Of a stretch of DNA of 64,000 nucleotides, positions 53,689 to 63,632 are shown piece by piece. This stretch comes from Pinibacter sp031553495. GTDB lineage: Bacteria > Bacteroidota > Bacteroidia > Chitinophagales > Chitinophagaceae. The translations under genes were made by a program, and so were the position numbers. Numbering within the stretch: position 1 is the stretch's first letter; each line of letters begins with the position of its first letter. The notes below the pieces were generated by a model. The model ran no database searches. It worked only from the letters and a program-made list of their open reading frames with translations, and was not told the DNA's origin. The stretch spans positions 186,001 to 250,000 of the forward strand of contig JAVBLN010000007.1 in assembly GCA_031553495.1 (NCBI GenBank). The letters run 5' to 3'.

Positions 53689-56600
53689 ATGAAAAGCCGT
53701 ACCAAACGACTCGTTTATCTACTGTTTGTTACTTGTGCATTTTCCATATTATGGAACCTCTCGTTTGCACAGGAAAGCAGGACAATTACGGGCACTATTA
53801 AAGGTCAGAATGACAATGCCCCTATCACCGGAGTTTCAGTATATGTAAAAGGAAAAACGGAAATTGGCACCACCACAGATGCCTCTGGTCATTTTTCATT
53901 AAGGGTTCCCGCGGGAACAGAAATGCTTATTGTTTCCAGCGTGGGAATGAAAGACAAGGAAGTGCCTGTAAAGAGCATTAATAATGTAGAGGTGACTTTG
54001 TCGCAGGCCGCCCAGGCAATGAACGAAGTGGTAGTGGTAGGTTATGGAACGCAGAAAAGAAGCCTGGTTACAGGAGCCATTACTACTATTAAAGGTTCAG
54101 ATTTAATACAGCCGGGAGCCATGCGTGCAGATGATGCCTTGCAAGGGAAAGCCGCAGGCGTAAGTGTAACGGCTAACAGCGGACAACCGGGTACCGCGAT
54201 GTCGATACGCATACGTGGTGTGGGAACAAATGGTACCGCGCAGCCTTTATACATTGTAGATGGAGTAATTGTAGGCGATATCGAATATTTAAGCCCAACA
54301 GATATTGAGTCTTTGGAAGTAATGAAAGATGCCGCATCTTGTGCGATTTATGGTGCAAGGGGAGGGAACGGCGTAATAATTATCACTACCAAAAAAGGCG
54401 TTCCCGGTAAGAGTACCGTTCAATATAATAGTTATTATGGCTGGCAAAATATAGCTCGAAAAATACCGGTGTTGAACGCGTACGAATATTGTGTTATTCA
54501 AAATGAAGCAGCGGTAAATGGTAATAAATCTCCCAAGTTTACTCCGGAAGACCTTGATTATTATAAAAAGTATAGAGGTACCGACTGGCAGGAAGCTGTG
54601 TTATACCGCAATGCTCCTGTAACACAGCACCAAATTTCATTAAGAGGAGGAGATAAGCAGTCTTCTTACAATATGTCCGCGGCATATTTTTCGCAAAATG
54701 GTATATTGGCGAAAGGCAAATCAAAATTTGAGCGTTACACGTTCAATATTACCGCCGATCGCAGATTTCTAAATGACGCGTTGAATACTGGAGCAAATGT
54801 TACCATTTCACGTATTCAAAAACAATCTGTAACCCAAAACAGTATGACTGCCGGGCCGCTTGTAAGCGCATTAAATATGGATCCGCTAACTCCTGTTTAT
54901 GATACCACCATTTCTGCCAATCATGGAAAAGAATATGGCGGTTTCGCGGTATCAAACAATGTGTCGCAGGAAATCGTCAATCCTGTCGCCCGTATTTATT
55001 TTAGCAACAGTCCTTCATGGTACACTAAAATGATGGGTACCGGTTTTGCCGAATTGAAATTTTTAAAAGATTTCAGGATCAAAACCTCCGGAAGTGCCAG
55101 TTTTACATGGGATGGCTCAAAAAGTTATACTCCGATCTACAAACTTAATTCAACCACCGGAACAATAAATACAGGAGCAGGTCAGTCCATGAGTGAAGTG
55201 CGGACACTGACATGGGATAATACTTTAACATGGACAAAGAAAATCAGTGAGCATGATATTACCGCATTGGTAGGTTCCAGTTCGCAACATTACACTCCGT
55301 TGGCAATGAACGGAAATAGAAACGACCTGATTATTGATGATCCTAATTACGCATGGTTAAGTATGGCGTCATCCGCATCTCCATCAGTGGGAGGCGGGCC
55401 TGTTGTGAATAATAACAATTATGAAGCTGCCTGGTTTTCTTATTTTGCCCGCCTGAATTACTCCTATGACAACCGATTCATGTTTACCGCTATATTCCGT
55501 AGAGATGGTTCTTCACGGTTTGGTATTAATAATAAATATGGAACTTTTCCTTCAGTATCTGCAGGATGGAATGTGAGCAATGAAACGTTCATGAAGAATG
55601 TTTCATGGATTAACAATTTGAAATTAAGAGCTGGATGGGGAAGAAATGGAAATGATAACATAGGTGACTTCCAATTTGTATCGACTATTTCCACTTATGC
55701 AATGGGTTATGTATATGGTAGTCAGTTGGCATCACAGTCAATTGCAACCGGAGCGGATCCGTTGAAAACACCCAATCCTAATTTGAAATGGGAAACTGTA
55801 GAGCAGTCGAATATTGGAGTTGATCTAGTTTTCCTAAACGATTTTACAGCTACGATAGACGTATATTCCAAAACAACAAAAGATTTATTGATGACAGCCA
55901 AAGATCTTTTGATGTATGGAGACGGCCCTAGATCATTCCCCACAAAGAATGTAGGTAATGTTAATAATAAAGGGATTGAGTTCTCACTTACATATAAGAA
56001 GAAAATAGGCCAGGTTTTTTTAGATGTTAATGCCAATACAGCATATAATAGAAACAGGGTAACAAAAGTTGACAATGGTACCGGTTTTGTAGGAGGCGTT
56101 ACCATGCAGGGCTTTGGTTCCGCTCCTATTACACGCATGGAAGTTGGTCATCCCATGGCTTATTTCTGGGGATTGAAAACCATGGGAGTTTTCCAGAATC
56201 AGGACGAAATCAATAGTTATGTTTATACTGATGCTAAAACAGGCGCAAAGAATCTTATTCAACCAAAAGCGCAGCCTGGCGATTTGAAATTCCAGGATAC
56301 AAATGGTGATGGCGTAATAAATGAGAACGATAAAGTTGATCTTGGAAATCCTAACCCAAAGTGGACCGGCGGTTTTAACCTGAATGTAGCATATAGCGGT
56401 TTTGACCTCGCTATTAATAACAGTTTTGCTGCCGGCAACCAAATTTTCAGTGTTCTTCGCAGGGTTGATTTGCCAATGAGCAATTATGCTAACTGGATAT
56501 TGGATCGCTGGCATGGAGAAGGCACTTCTAATAACATACCTCGTGTTACGCAAAACGACCAGAACCAAACATGGTCAAGTGTTTCGGATTTTTATGTGAA

Positions 56601-56832
56601 AAACGGTTCTTACTGGCGTGTACGTAATGTTTCGCTTGGTTATACCTTTTCTCATCCTTCCAAATATTTCCAAAGTGTAAAAGTGTACGGGTCAGTTCAA
56701 AACTTGTTCACATTTACCAAATACTATGGATGGGATCCTGAAATAGGAGGTAGTCCAATGAGTACAGGTGTGGATTATGGCGTGTATCCTCATCCTCGCA
56801 CAATTACAGTTGGTTGTAATATTAACTTATAA
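53689..56832 (+). CDS. SusC/RagA family TonB-linked outer-membrane transporter
   Basis: A 1047-residue transporter. The start at 53689 (MKSRTKRLVYLLFVTCAFSI) gives a signal peptide cut at SFAQ; the frame also opens two codons earlier with TTG. There is no STN domain. Residues about 30-115 form the carboxypeptidase-like domain (TITGTIKGQNDNAPITGVSV, TTDASGHFSLRVPAG), then the TonB box/plug (MNEVVVVGYGTQKRSLVTGA, IRIRGVGTNG, LYIVDGVIVGD) and the barrel. Together with the SusD gene 20 nt downstream it imports glucan fragments. Lack of STN means it is probably not a FecR-type signal transducer. Confidence 0.95.
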   Translation: MKSRTKRLVYLLFVTCAFSILWNLSFAQESRTITGTIKGQNDNAPITGVSVYVKGKTEIGTTTDASGHFSLRVPAGTEMLIVSSVGMKDKEVPVKSINNVEVTLSQAAQAMNEVVVVGYGTQKRSLVTGAITTIKGSDLIQPGAMRADDALQGKAAGVSVTANSGQPGTAMSIRIRGVGTNGTAQPLYIVDGVIVGDIEYLSPTDIESLEVMKDAASCAIYGARGGNGVIIITTKKGVPGKSTVQYNSYYGWQNIARKIPVLNAYEYCVIQNEAAVNGNKSPKFTPEDLDYYKKYRGTDWQEAVLYRNAPVTQHQISLRGGDKQSSYNMSAAYFSQNGILAKGKSKFERYTFNITADRRFLNDALNTGANVTISRIQKQSVTQNSMTAGPLVSALNMDPLTPVYDTTISANHGKEYGGFAVSNNVSQEIVNPVARIYFSNSPSWYTKMMGTGFAELKFLKDFRIKTSGSASFTWDGSKSYTPIYKLNSTTGTINTGAGQSMSEVRTLTWDNTLTWTKKISEHDITALVGSSSQHYTPLAMNGNRNDLIIDDPNYAWLSMASSASPSVGGGPVVNNNNYEAAWFSYFARLNYSYDNRFMFTAIFRRDGSSRFGINNKYGTFPSVSAGWNVSNETFMKNVSWINNLKLRAGWGRNGNDNIGDFQFVSTISTYAMGYVYGSQLASQSIATGADPLKTPNPNLKWETVEQSNIGVDLVFLNDFTATIDVYSKTTKDLLMTAKDLLMYGDGPRSFPTKNVGNVNNKGIEFSLTYKKKIGQVFLDVNANTAYNRNRVTKVDNGTGFVGGVTMQGFGSAPITRMEVGHPMAYFWGLKTMGVFQNQDEINSYVYTDAKTGAKNLIQPKAQPGDLKFQDTNGDGVINENDKVDLGNPNPKWTGGFNLNVAYSGFDLAINNSFAAGNQIFSVLRRVDLPMSNYANWILDRWHGEGTSNNIPRVTQNDQNQTWSSVSDFYVKNGSYWRVRNVSLGYTFSHPSKYFQSVKVYGSVQNLFTFTKYYGWDPEIGGSPMSTGVDYGVYPHPRTITVGCNINL

Positions 56833-56852
56833 CTATTGCAAACTATTACAAT

Positions 56853-58514
56853 ATGAAAATTATAAATAAATTCTTTACATCCGTTTTCGCTATGGCTGCA
56901 TTGGCAGGATGTACAAGGTCTTTAGATATCGCTCCAACGATGCAGCAAACCTCGGAAAATTTTTATCGTAATGAAACGGATGCGTTTCAGGCTTTAACGG
57001 CTGCTTATAGCGTATTAACGTATGATGCTCCCAGTACATCAACCGGCAGTTCTCAGAATGTCGCTTTCTCGTTAATCTCTGAAGTAATGGGCGACTATTG
57101 TTATGGAGGAGGTGCTAATGCCAATGATATACCTGCCACCGTGCGTCTTGATCAGTTTGAAGAATTTGCAAATGATCCCGGTCCGGAAGCTTTATGGAGC
57201 AAATATTTCACAGGTCTTAAAAGAACCAATATCGTCCTTTCCAAATTGCCTGATATTCCATTCGAACATTCGGAACTAAAACCGCAATACATAGCTGAGG
57301 CCAAGTTTCTTAGAGCTTATTACTATTTTGATCTTGTTCGTTTGTTTGGAAATGTTCCATTGTTATTAAGACAATATACAGCAGCGGATGGCCCTCAAAA
57401 ACAAGTGGCTCCAGAAGATATATATAAGCAAATCGGCCAGGATTTACTGGAAGCGATAAACGCGAAATTATCAGATGGTAATACTGACGCGCTTCCAAAA
57501 TCTGCCGTGGCGCTTTCCGCAGAAAGTAAAGGACGCGTTTCCAAAGCGGCAGCACAAGCTCTTTTGATGCGCGTTTGGCTGTATTATACAGGAAATTACG
57601 GAAAGCCCCAACTACCGGGAGTATCAGCTCAGGATATAATTGCTATTGGTAACGATGTAATTAACAATAGCGGAAATGATTTAATGGCGAATGCTTATGA
57701 TAACACTAATGTAACCGGTGGAACCAAACGTGGTGTAACGCCTTTATTTGATGTAGCGAATAAGAACAATATTGAAAGCGTCTTTGAAATTCAATATTCC
57801 GCATTATCAAAATGGGGTGATTGGAATAACAGGGAAGGTTGTATGGGAAATCAAGCTGTTATTTTATGGGGTATGCGTGATGCGGCAGGTACCTATGCCG
57901 CAGGTTGGTCGTTTGCCCCTGTAAGTAAAAAATTATTCAACAAATTTGATCCGAAAGATCCCCGCCGTTTTGCTACAATCATCAATGCGAATACGAGCAG
58001 CGTTTCAGGGGATGATGGAGAAGGATTAAAATATACTCCGGGGTATCAAAATACAGGGTATTTCTGCCGCAAGTTTGCACCACTTACATACAATAATGCT
58101 TCTGCCGGATCACGTGAATTGAACTATCCTAATAATTATCCGGTAATCCGCTTTGCTGATGTATTACTAATGGCAGCCGAACTTAATTTGAATTATGGTG
58201 ATAAAGCAGCGGCTCTAACTTATTATAAGAGAGTGCGTGAACGTGCTATGGGTGTGGGCTCGGTAACCATTAGCGCAAATCAGTTAACTCAGGATATGAT
58301 TGATGATGAGCGTGTTTTTGAATTATCACTTGAAGGACACCGTTATTGGGATGTATTGCGTAAGGGACAAACTTATGCAGCCAGTGTTTTATCAAATGGC
58401 GAAACAGGCGAATTTTCCGTAAAGTATAACGCGACCCGTGCTGGGTTGCTTCCTATTCCCCAGTATGAAATCACTCAGTCAAAAGGTGTTTTTATTCAAA
58501 ATCCGGGATACTAA
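56853..58514 (+). CDS. SusD/RagB family surface lipoprotein
   Basis: A 553-residue lid lipoprotein of the SusC above. Lipobox AALAGCTRS with Cys near residue 20. The N-terminal part has YRNETDAFQALTAAYSVLTY; TPR-like helices include AEAKFLRAYYYFDLVRLFGN; the C-terminus has FADVLLMAAELNLNYGDKAA, ELSLEGHRYWDVLRKGQTYA and LLPIPQYEITQSKGVFIQNP. The stop codon overlaps a possible start of the next gene, showing tight operon packing. Confidence 0.95.
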   Translation: MKIINKFFTSVFAMAALAGCTRSLDIAPTMQQTSENFYRNETDAFQALTAAYSVLTYDAPSTSTGSSQNVAFSLISEVMGDYCYGGGANANDIPATVRLDQFEEFANDPGPEALWSKYFTGLKRTNIVLSKLPDIPFEHSELKPQYIAEAKFLRAYYYFDLVRLFGNVPLLLRQYTAADGPQKQVAPEDIYKQIGQDLLEAINAKLSDGNTDALPKSAVALSAESKGRVSKAAAQALLMRVWLYYTGNYGKPQLPGVSAQDIIAIGNDVINNSGNDLMANAYDNTNVTGGTKRGVTPLFDVANKNNIESVFEIQYSALSKWGDWNNREGCMGNQAVILWGMRDAAGTYAAGWSFAPVSKKLFNKFDPKDPRRFATIINANTSSVSGDDGEGLKYTPGYQNTGYFCRKFAPLTYNNASAGSRELNYPNNYPVIRFADVLLMAAELNLNYGDKAAALTYYKRVRERAMGVGSVTISANQLTQDMIDDERVFELSLEGHRYWDVLRKGQTYAASVLSNGETGEFSVKYNATRAGLLPIPQYEITQSKGVFIQNPGY

Positions 58515-58543
58515 TGGTTTCATCAAACTTTAATCATTTTGAT

Positions 58544-59560
58544 ATGAAAAAAAATATTACAGTTATAAATTCAATATTAGGTTCACTGCTGATATTATTT
58601 ATTATCGGTTGTCGTCCGCAGGCGCCTATTTCCATGGATCCAAAAATTGACGACCTGCGTATCGTAATCACTCCGGATAGTCTGCCCAATACTTACATAC
58701 TTAAAGCGAATCCCGCTAATGTAATCGGGTATTGGGATTTAGGAAACGGATCTAAAGTAGATGCCGCCAGTACAGTAAGAACTCAGTATCCTTTTCCCGG
58801 AAACTATACCATTACATTAAATGCTTATGGTAGTGGTGGAAAAACAAATACCGTGTCTGTAGTGCTTCCAATATTAAAAAGCAATTATGAACTTTTAAAA
58901 GATTCGATCTATACCTTGCTTACCGGTGGTATTAACAACGCTTCCGGAAAAACATGGGTAATTGATTCTGCCATAGCAGGACATTTAATCAAGAACCCTC
59001 AAAAAGGTGGAAATGGGGATTGGGCCGCGCAACCCGCTGAAGGTGTGAATGGATATAATAATCGTGCTAATAATAAATATGGTGGTGGTTTGTATGATGA
59101 CCGCTTCATCTTTAAGCTTACTGATGCAGATGGGCCAGCTTTTATTTATGAAAATCATGGTACATCCTGTGGCGCGTCAAATAGTATTGCTGCCGGTAAT
59201 CCTGGTGCCGGTACTCCAATTTATTCTTTGTTGAAAAGCGATCCTAACTGGTCTGCTACAAGTGCTTCCCTTATTTCATCCATTGTACCGGGTGGCTGCG
59301 GCGATTATATAGTGTATTGCACGCCACCTAAGAATATGACCTGGAATATTACCAAAGATGGCGCGGGAAATTACAGCCTAGTCTTACCACCGCCAACCGG
59401 TACTTCCGGCCATGGAGGCTTTCTTGGTTATTTTACGGATTGGAGCAGCAATTACCAGGTAAAGTCTATAACCAATGATAAAATGGTAGTTTGGAAAACG
59501 TGCAGTGATGGCGCTACCCGGCAAATCGTTCTAATTCGTGAAGGTTACATTGATCAATAA
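58544..59560 (+). CDS. PKD-domain lipoprotein, candidate surface glycan-binding protein
   Basis: A 338-residue lipoprotein; the start at 58544 (MKKNITVINSILGSL) gives a lipobox LFIIGCRPQ, while an ATG at 58514 overlaps the SusD stop. Residues about 25-110 form a PKD-like beta domain (YWDLGNGSKVDAASTVRTQY, PFPGNYTITLNAYG). The rest (GKTWVIDSAIAGHLIKNPQK to RQIVLIREGYID) resembles the C-terminal part of surface glycan-binding proteins in this operon position, with many Trp residues for sugar stacking. The exact sugar is unknown. Confidence 0.82.
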   Translation: MKKNITVINSILGSLLILFIIGCRPQAPISMDPKIDDLRIVITPDSLPNTYILKANPANVIGYWDLGNGSKVDAASTVRTQYPFPGNYTITLNAYGSGGKTNTVSVVLPILKSNYELLKDSIYTLLTGGINNASGKTWVIDSAIAGHLIKNPQKGGNGDWAAQPAEGVNGYNNRANNKYGGGLYDDRFIFKLTDADGPAFIYENHGTSCGASNSIAAGNPGAGTPIYSLLKSDPNWSATSASLISSIVPGGCGDYIVYCTPPKNMTWNITKDGAGNYSLVLPPPTGTSGHGGFLGYFTDWSSNYQVKSITNDKMVVWKTCSDGATRQIVLIREGYIDQ

Positions 59561-59646
59561 ACGAAAATCTTATTTCAACAGATTCGCTACGCCTGATTTT
59601 GGTTCATAAACATTATCCGGCATCTACAGAAAACAAAAAAAGTCTA

Positions 59647-62331
59647 ATGAAAAAGCTTATTATATTCTCTCTTTTTACGGCGCTGATTTGTACACTAGCC
59701 TGCCATAAAAATGATGATAACAAATTTGCACGAACCTTTGATATTAACACGGAAGGTTGTTATGCTGAAGGTAGTTATGTGCAGGCTACAAAACTTTCAG
59801 CTACAAGCCAGGCTGTTATTCTTTATGAAAATTGTACCGGGGGTACAGCTACTATTAGCGCTGATACTGTAAATGGCATGTACATTCCTGCTACATCGGT
59901 TACTTTTAAAAGAGATAGTGGTTTTGTTAAAGTGCCTATTATGGGCACTCCGGTTGAGTTAAAGGTTACTTATTTGCCTATTAAGGTAATGTACAATAGT
60001 GTTATCTATAACACCACAGTTTCTATTGCTGTAGCGCAGGATCCCGATCCTAACGGAACCGTTAATGTAGTTATTGATAAAACACCTATTACTTCCCTGG
60101 CTGCTGCTGTACAATTGAGTTTTACAGTCGATCCGACTCCTACGGAAGTTGTTGTTGCCAATAGTGAAGTATTGCAGGGACATCTCAACACAAAAGTTGA
60201 AATTAATCCGTATACCGGTAAAGGCACGCTCACACTTACTCCTACTTCTCAGTTTTTAAGCGATACGGTTGTGGTTGTTGCTACATTTGGTGCCCGCCCG
60301 CCGGTAACTGTAAAAATTCCTGTATCTTCTTTCGCGGGTGGAGATGGAACTGTTGCTAGCCCTTATCAGATAGCTACTTTGTCTGATTTAAGCCGTGTAC
60401 AATATGGGCTGGATAAAGCTTATAAAGTTACAGCGGATATTGATGCTTCTGCTCAAAACTGGGCTCCCATCGGTGCATCAGCTACGCCATTCACAGGCTC
60501 ATTTGACGGTAACGGGCAAACGATAAAATATTCTATCAATCAGCCTGCACTGGATAACCAATCATTTTTTGGATATGTGGGCGCTGCCGCAATTGTAAAA
60601 AACCTTACGCTTACCGGAACTGTAATTGCCAATAATGTTGTAGCGGGTATTGCCGCGAATAGTGAAGTTGCATTTACTAATTGTGATGCTTCCGGCGTAA
60701 TGGTTACAGGTAACAATACATTAGCGCTCTCAACAGCAGCAGGTGCTGCAAAAGATGCTCGTATAATTGTAGTAGGCAGCGGTTTTCCTACAACCATTAA
60801 TATTACAATGGGTACAAATTCCGCATCACTGCCGTTAAGTGTAACGCCTAAAGATGTGTTTGTAAACACTACTTCAAACCCTACAGGAGCAACGATTACA
60901 TACAACACTTCTACCGGCAATATAACAGCGGATAAGTCAACCGGTACATTCACGACAGGAAATATTACTACAGTAATCAGCCTTGCACAAACCGGCACAG
61001 GATCAAATGTGAAAACTACATCACGCACTATAGCTATTAGTTCTAAGAATATGTACGAAAGTGGCAATGGTACTACTGCTGATCCATATATGGTGAAAGA
61101 TCAGGATCAGTTGAATTCCACAATGTTGAATTATCCTAATGCCAGTATCAAATTCATGAATGATATAGCTGTTGCAAATCCGTGGAGCCCTGTTACAACG
61201 TTTGGTGGAACTGTTGATGGAGCTGGTTATAAACTAAGTGGACTATCAGGTGCATTTGCAACCAAAGGCGCTTTTGTAGTTACTAATACAGGAACGATTA
61301 AAAACATTCAGTTTACAGGAATTAATATTACAACGGCTGTAGCTTTTGGTGTGGTTGCTGGTACAAATTCAGGCACCATTCAAAACATAACGGTTGCCGG
61401 AACACTGGTTAGTACAAACACCGGCGATATAACAGGCGGTGTGGCAGGAGAAATAACAGGGGGTAAAGTTACTCAGTGCGCTACTAATCTGGCTATCACA
61501 TCTTCCAGTGGAATGGTTGGTGGCATAGTGGGTAAATCTTCAACCAGTGCCAGCGAAATTTCTTATTGTTCTGCCAAAGGAACGATCAGCATTACGGCAG
61601 CAAAAAACAGGATCGGCGGTATTTTGGGTAGAGGCGAATCCGCGGTAACTATAAAGAACTGTGCATCTTCTGTAGTTATCACAGGCGTTGCCGCAGGTGG
61701 CACAAATGGTGTTGGAGGAATTTTTGGAGCAAACAATAACGATAACATGCGGATCGACGAATGCCTGTTTACCGGAAACATAACCAACTGCTTCTCAATG
61801 GGCGGTATAGGCGGCGTGGCTGCAAATGTGCGCAACTGTTTGGTAAGCGGTTCTACATTAAACGTAGGGGGTTCCATAAATACCGGTGCTGCCGGTGGCA
61901 TTAGCGGAACTGGTAAAGGCACGACTTCCAACTGTGTTGTTATTGGCGCTACGCTGGGTGGTATTACAGCTTCCGGGTTGGCAAATGCAGGCATAGCAAG
62001 CACTTTCCAAAATAATGGTTTTGCTTCAAACTGTGTGGTGGTAAGTACAGCTATCGCTTCATCTTCTGCAGCACCATATTTACAACGCGTTGTTGGCACT
62101 GCGGCAAATGGAAGCGGTGTAAATGCCAATAACTATGCAGCAGGTGTTACAGGCATTACAGCACCTGCTGATAATGCAAGTGGGCTGGACGGTGCCACTA
62201 AACTGGTAACAGATTTAACACAATCATTTTACCAGGGTTTAGGTTTTGATTTTACCAACATCTGGCAAATGAGTGGCGGTAATCCTGCTTTAAAAAATGC
62301 CGGCTATAATGGCACATTGCCAACTCCATAA
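59647..62331 (+). CDS. Lipoprotein with GLUG repeats
   Basis: An 894-residue surface lipoprotein; the start at 59647 (MKKLIIFSLFTALICTLACH) gives a lipobox, while a TTG at 59599 was rejected. The first 240 residues are beta domains. Two modules starting with GDGTVASPYQIATLSDLSRV and GNGTTADPYMVKDQDQLNST follow, and after them many GLUG-type repeats (GTNSGTIQNITVAGTLVSTN, GGIVGKSSTSASEISYCSAK, GGILGRGESAVTIKNCAS), which build a parallel beta-helix. It is probably an adhesin or glycan-binding scaffold. No catalytic motif is visible. Confidence 0.82.
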   Translation: MKKLIIFSLFTALICTLACHKNDDNKFARTFDINTEGCYAEGSYVQATKLSATSQAVILYENCTGGTATISADTVNGMYIPATSVTFKRDSGFVKVPIMGTPVELKVTYLPIKVMYNSVIYNTTVSIAVAQDPDPNGTVNVVIDKTPITSLAAAVQLSFTVDPTPTEVVVANSEVLQGHLNTKVEINPYTGKGTLTLTPTSQFLSDTVVVVATFGARPPVTVKIPVSSFAGGDGTVASPYQIATLSDLSRVQYGLDKAYKVTADIDASAQNWAPIGASATPFTGSFDGNGQTIKYSINQPALDNQSFFGYVGAAAIVKNLTLTGTVIANNVVAGIAANSEVAFTNCDASGVMVTGNNTLALSTAAGAAKDARIIVVGSGFPTTINITMGTNSASLPLSVTPKDVFVNTTSNPTGATITYNTSTGNITADKSTGTFTTGNITTVISLAQTGTGSNVKTTSRTIAISSKNMYESGNGTTADPYMVKDQDQLNSTMLNYPNASIKFMNDIAVANPWSPVTTFGGTVDGAGYKLSGLSGAFATKGAFVVTNTGTIKNIQFTGINITTAVAFGVVAGTNSGTIQNITVAGTLVSTNTGDITGGVAGEITGGKVTQCATNLAITSSSGMVGGIVGKSSTSASEISYCSAKGTISITAAKNRIGGILGRGESAVTIKNCASSVVITGVAAGGTNGVGGIFGANNNDNMRIDECLFTGNITNCFSMGGIGGVAANVRNCLVSGSTLNVGGSINTGAAGGISGTGKGTTSNCVVIGATLGGITASGLANAGIASTFQNNGFASNCVVVSTAIASSSAAPYLQRVVGTAANGSGVNANNYAAGVTGITAPADNASGLDGATKLVTDLTQSFYQGLGFDFTNIWQMSGGNPALKNAGYNGTLPTP

Positions 62332-62377
62332 TATTTTAAGTAAAACGTTTTTTGACAAACCATACAACGACAGTCAA

Positions 62378-63277
62378 ATGAAAATGAATATAATTCTTGG
62401 TACACTATTGATGATGATAGCATCATCCTGCACCAAAAGCCAATTGATCAGCGATCTGCCATTGCCGGCAAAAAACAATAATGGTAATGCTACGCCTACT
62501 GCTAAAAAACGTGGCGCTGCATTTAGCACCGGCACCAGCACGGGCTTTTGGGCGGATAATATTAAAAACCTGAACTCCAATTGGTATTATACATGGGGGA
62601 CAACTTCAGGTCTTGATCCGGATGCTCCTAAGGGAATTGAGTTTGTGCCTATGTTTTGGAGTCATGCCAATGTTACGCAGTCAAACATAGATCTTGTAAA
62701 TGAAATGTATCGCGACGGTAAAATTTTCTTCGTGCTTGGTTTTAATGAACCGGATCTTAGCTCCGAAGCAAACATGACTGTGGCGCAGGCGTTAGATGAT
62801 TGGGAAATTTTATCTAATAAACTTGATCGTGGCATTAAACTGGTAAGCCCTGCCACATGTTATCCCGGCGGTATTGGCAACTGGTTTGATCAATTTATGC
62901 AGGGTGTGCAACAGCGTAACCTTCGCATGGATTATATCGCGCTGCACATTTACATGGGACAAAATCCCGATACATATGCCAACCAGGTAAAAAGTATCAG
63001 TAACAAATATGGCAAACGGATATGGATAACCGAATTTGCTCCACGTGATGATAACGCGACTAGTGGTAAACCTGAAACCAATCATTATTCCGCAGATTGG
63101 ATTTACGCGAACTTTATGCCGCAAGTGCTTTCTTCTTATGAATCTATGAACGAAGTTTACCGTTATTCGTGGTTCAGCGGTTCGCCAACAATGGCTGGGC
63201 TGTGGACTTCGATGCTTGTTGATAAGAACGGTGCGCTTACCGTGTTAGGGAATTATTATAAGAATGTCGGGCAATAG
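62378..63277 (+). CDS. Glycoside hydrolase family 128-like beta-1,3-glucanase lipoprotein
   Basis: A 299-residue lipoprotein; the start at 62378 (MKMNIILGTLLMMIASSCTK) gives a lipobox, while an ATG at 62297 lies in the end of the previous gene. The catalytic barrel has FVPMFWSHANVT, the acid/base Glu124 in GFNEPDLSSEANMTVAQA, SPATCYPGGIGNWFDQFM, IALHIYMG and the nucleophile Glu219 in RIWITEFAPRDD. These are the marks of the asl1-like/GH128 family, which cuts beta-1,3-glucans. It ends the operon and gives the best clue to its substrate. Confidence 0.9.
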   Translation: MKMNIILGTLLMMIASSCTKSQLISDLPLPAKNNNGNATPTAKKRGAAFSTGTSTGFWADNIKNLNSNWYYTWGTTSGLDPDAPKGIEFVPMFWSHANVTQSNIDLVNEMYRDGKIFFVLGFNEPDLSSEANMTVAQALDDWEILSNKLDRGIKLVSPATCYPGGIGNWFDQFMQGVQQRNLRMDYIALHIYMGQNPDTYANQVKSISNKYGKRIWITEFAPRDDNATSGKPETNHYSADWIYANFMPQVLSSYESMNEVYRYSWFSGSPTMAGLWTSMLVDKNGALTVLGNYYKNVGQ

Positions 63278-63301
63278 TGTAACCGAAGATGCCGCATATA
63301 T

Positions 63302-63331
63302 AAAAAGCCGTTCTTAAATGAGCGGCTTTTT
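63302..63331 (+). terminator. Rho-independent terminator closing the glucan locus
   Basis: AAAAAGCCG pairs with CGGCTTTTT around a 12-nt loop and ends in a T-run. It lies 25 nt after the stop of the GH128-like gene. Confidence 0.88.
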
Positions 63332-63427
63332 GCTTTACTATTTGCGGTAGGGATTTTGACATGAATGTGTCCGCTTTCCAGAACTCGAAATTCGACATGC
63401 CCTTTCGAACATGTTGAACAGCGCCGC

Positions 63428-63450
63428 ACTCAAAACTCAAAACTCATAAC
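63428..63450. repeat. Heptamer ACTCAAA array
   Basis: CACTCAAAACTCAAAACTCA followed by TAACTT runs straight into the main repeat, with the same junction as at 2048-2081. Confidence 0.85.
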
Positions 63451-63451
63451 T

Positions 63452-63516
63452 TGTTGAATAGCATTCCTATCGTACAAGTGAGTGACACAACGATGACGCC
63501 ATGAAAAACTACAGAT
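63452..63516 (+). repeat. Main intergenic repeat, forward copy 20 (second tail type)
   Basis: GTTGAATAGCATTCCTATCG, TACAAGTGAGTGACACAACG, then the tail GACGCCATGAAAAACTACAG (63495-63514). Confidence 0.9.
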
Positions 63517-63562
63517 GATACCATAATTAATGGCATTGCCTTAAGACAAGAAAATAATTATG

Positions 63563-63632
63563 AACCGGGCAATAGAATAAGCATTGAGCTTTTGTTGCGT
63601 CGCACTCTTGTACGGTTGATTCGCTATTCGAC
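63563..63632 (-). repeat. Main intergenic repeat, diverged reverse copy 21
   Basis: AACCGGGCAATAGAATAAGC, then diverged core GTTGCGTCGCACTCTTGTAC and GGTTGATTCGCTATTCG. It is a degraded copy. Confidence 0.6.

Noticed and set aside
60540..61067. Long minus-strand frames inside the GLUG-repeat gene (also 61563-62129)
   Set aside because: They are Val/Ala/Pro-rich shadows of Thr/Gly/Ala-rich repeats on the plus strand, with no start context or domain.
1519..63632. The main repeat as a CRISPR array or as integration sites of a CRISPR-like system
   Set aside because: Copies are single, in both orientations, kilobases apart and without spacers or cas genes.
1519..63632. The main repeat as a simple rho-independent terminator
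   Set aside because: The A/T-tract lies on one side without a GC stem next to it, orientation is random with respect to genes, and true terminators are seen elsewhere (16466, 36386, 63302).
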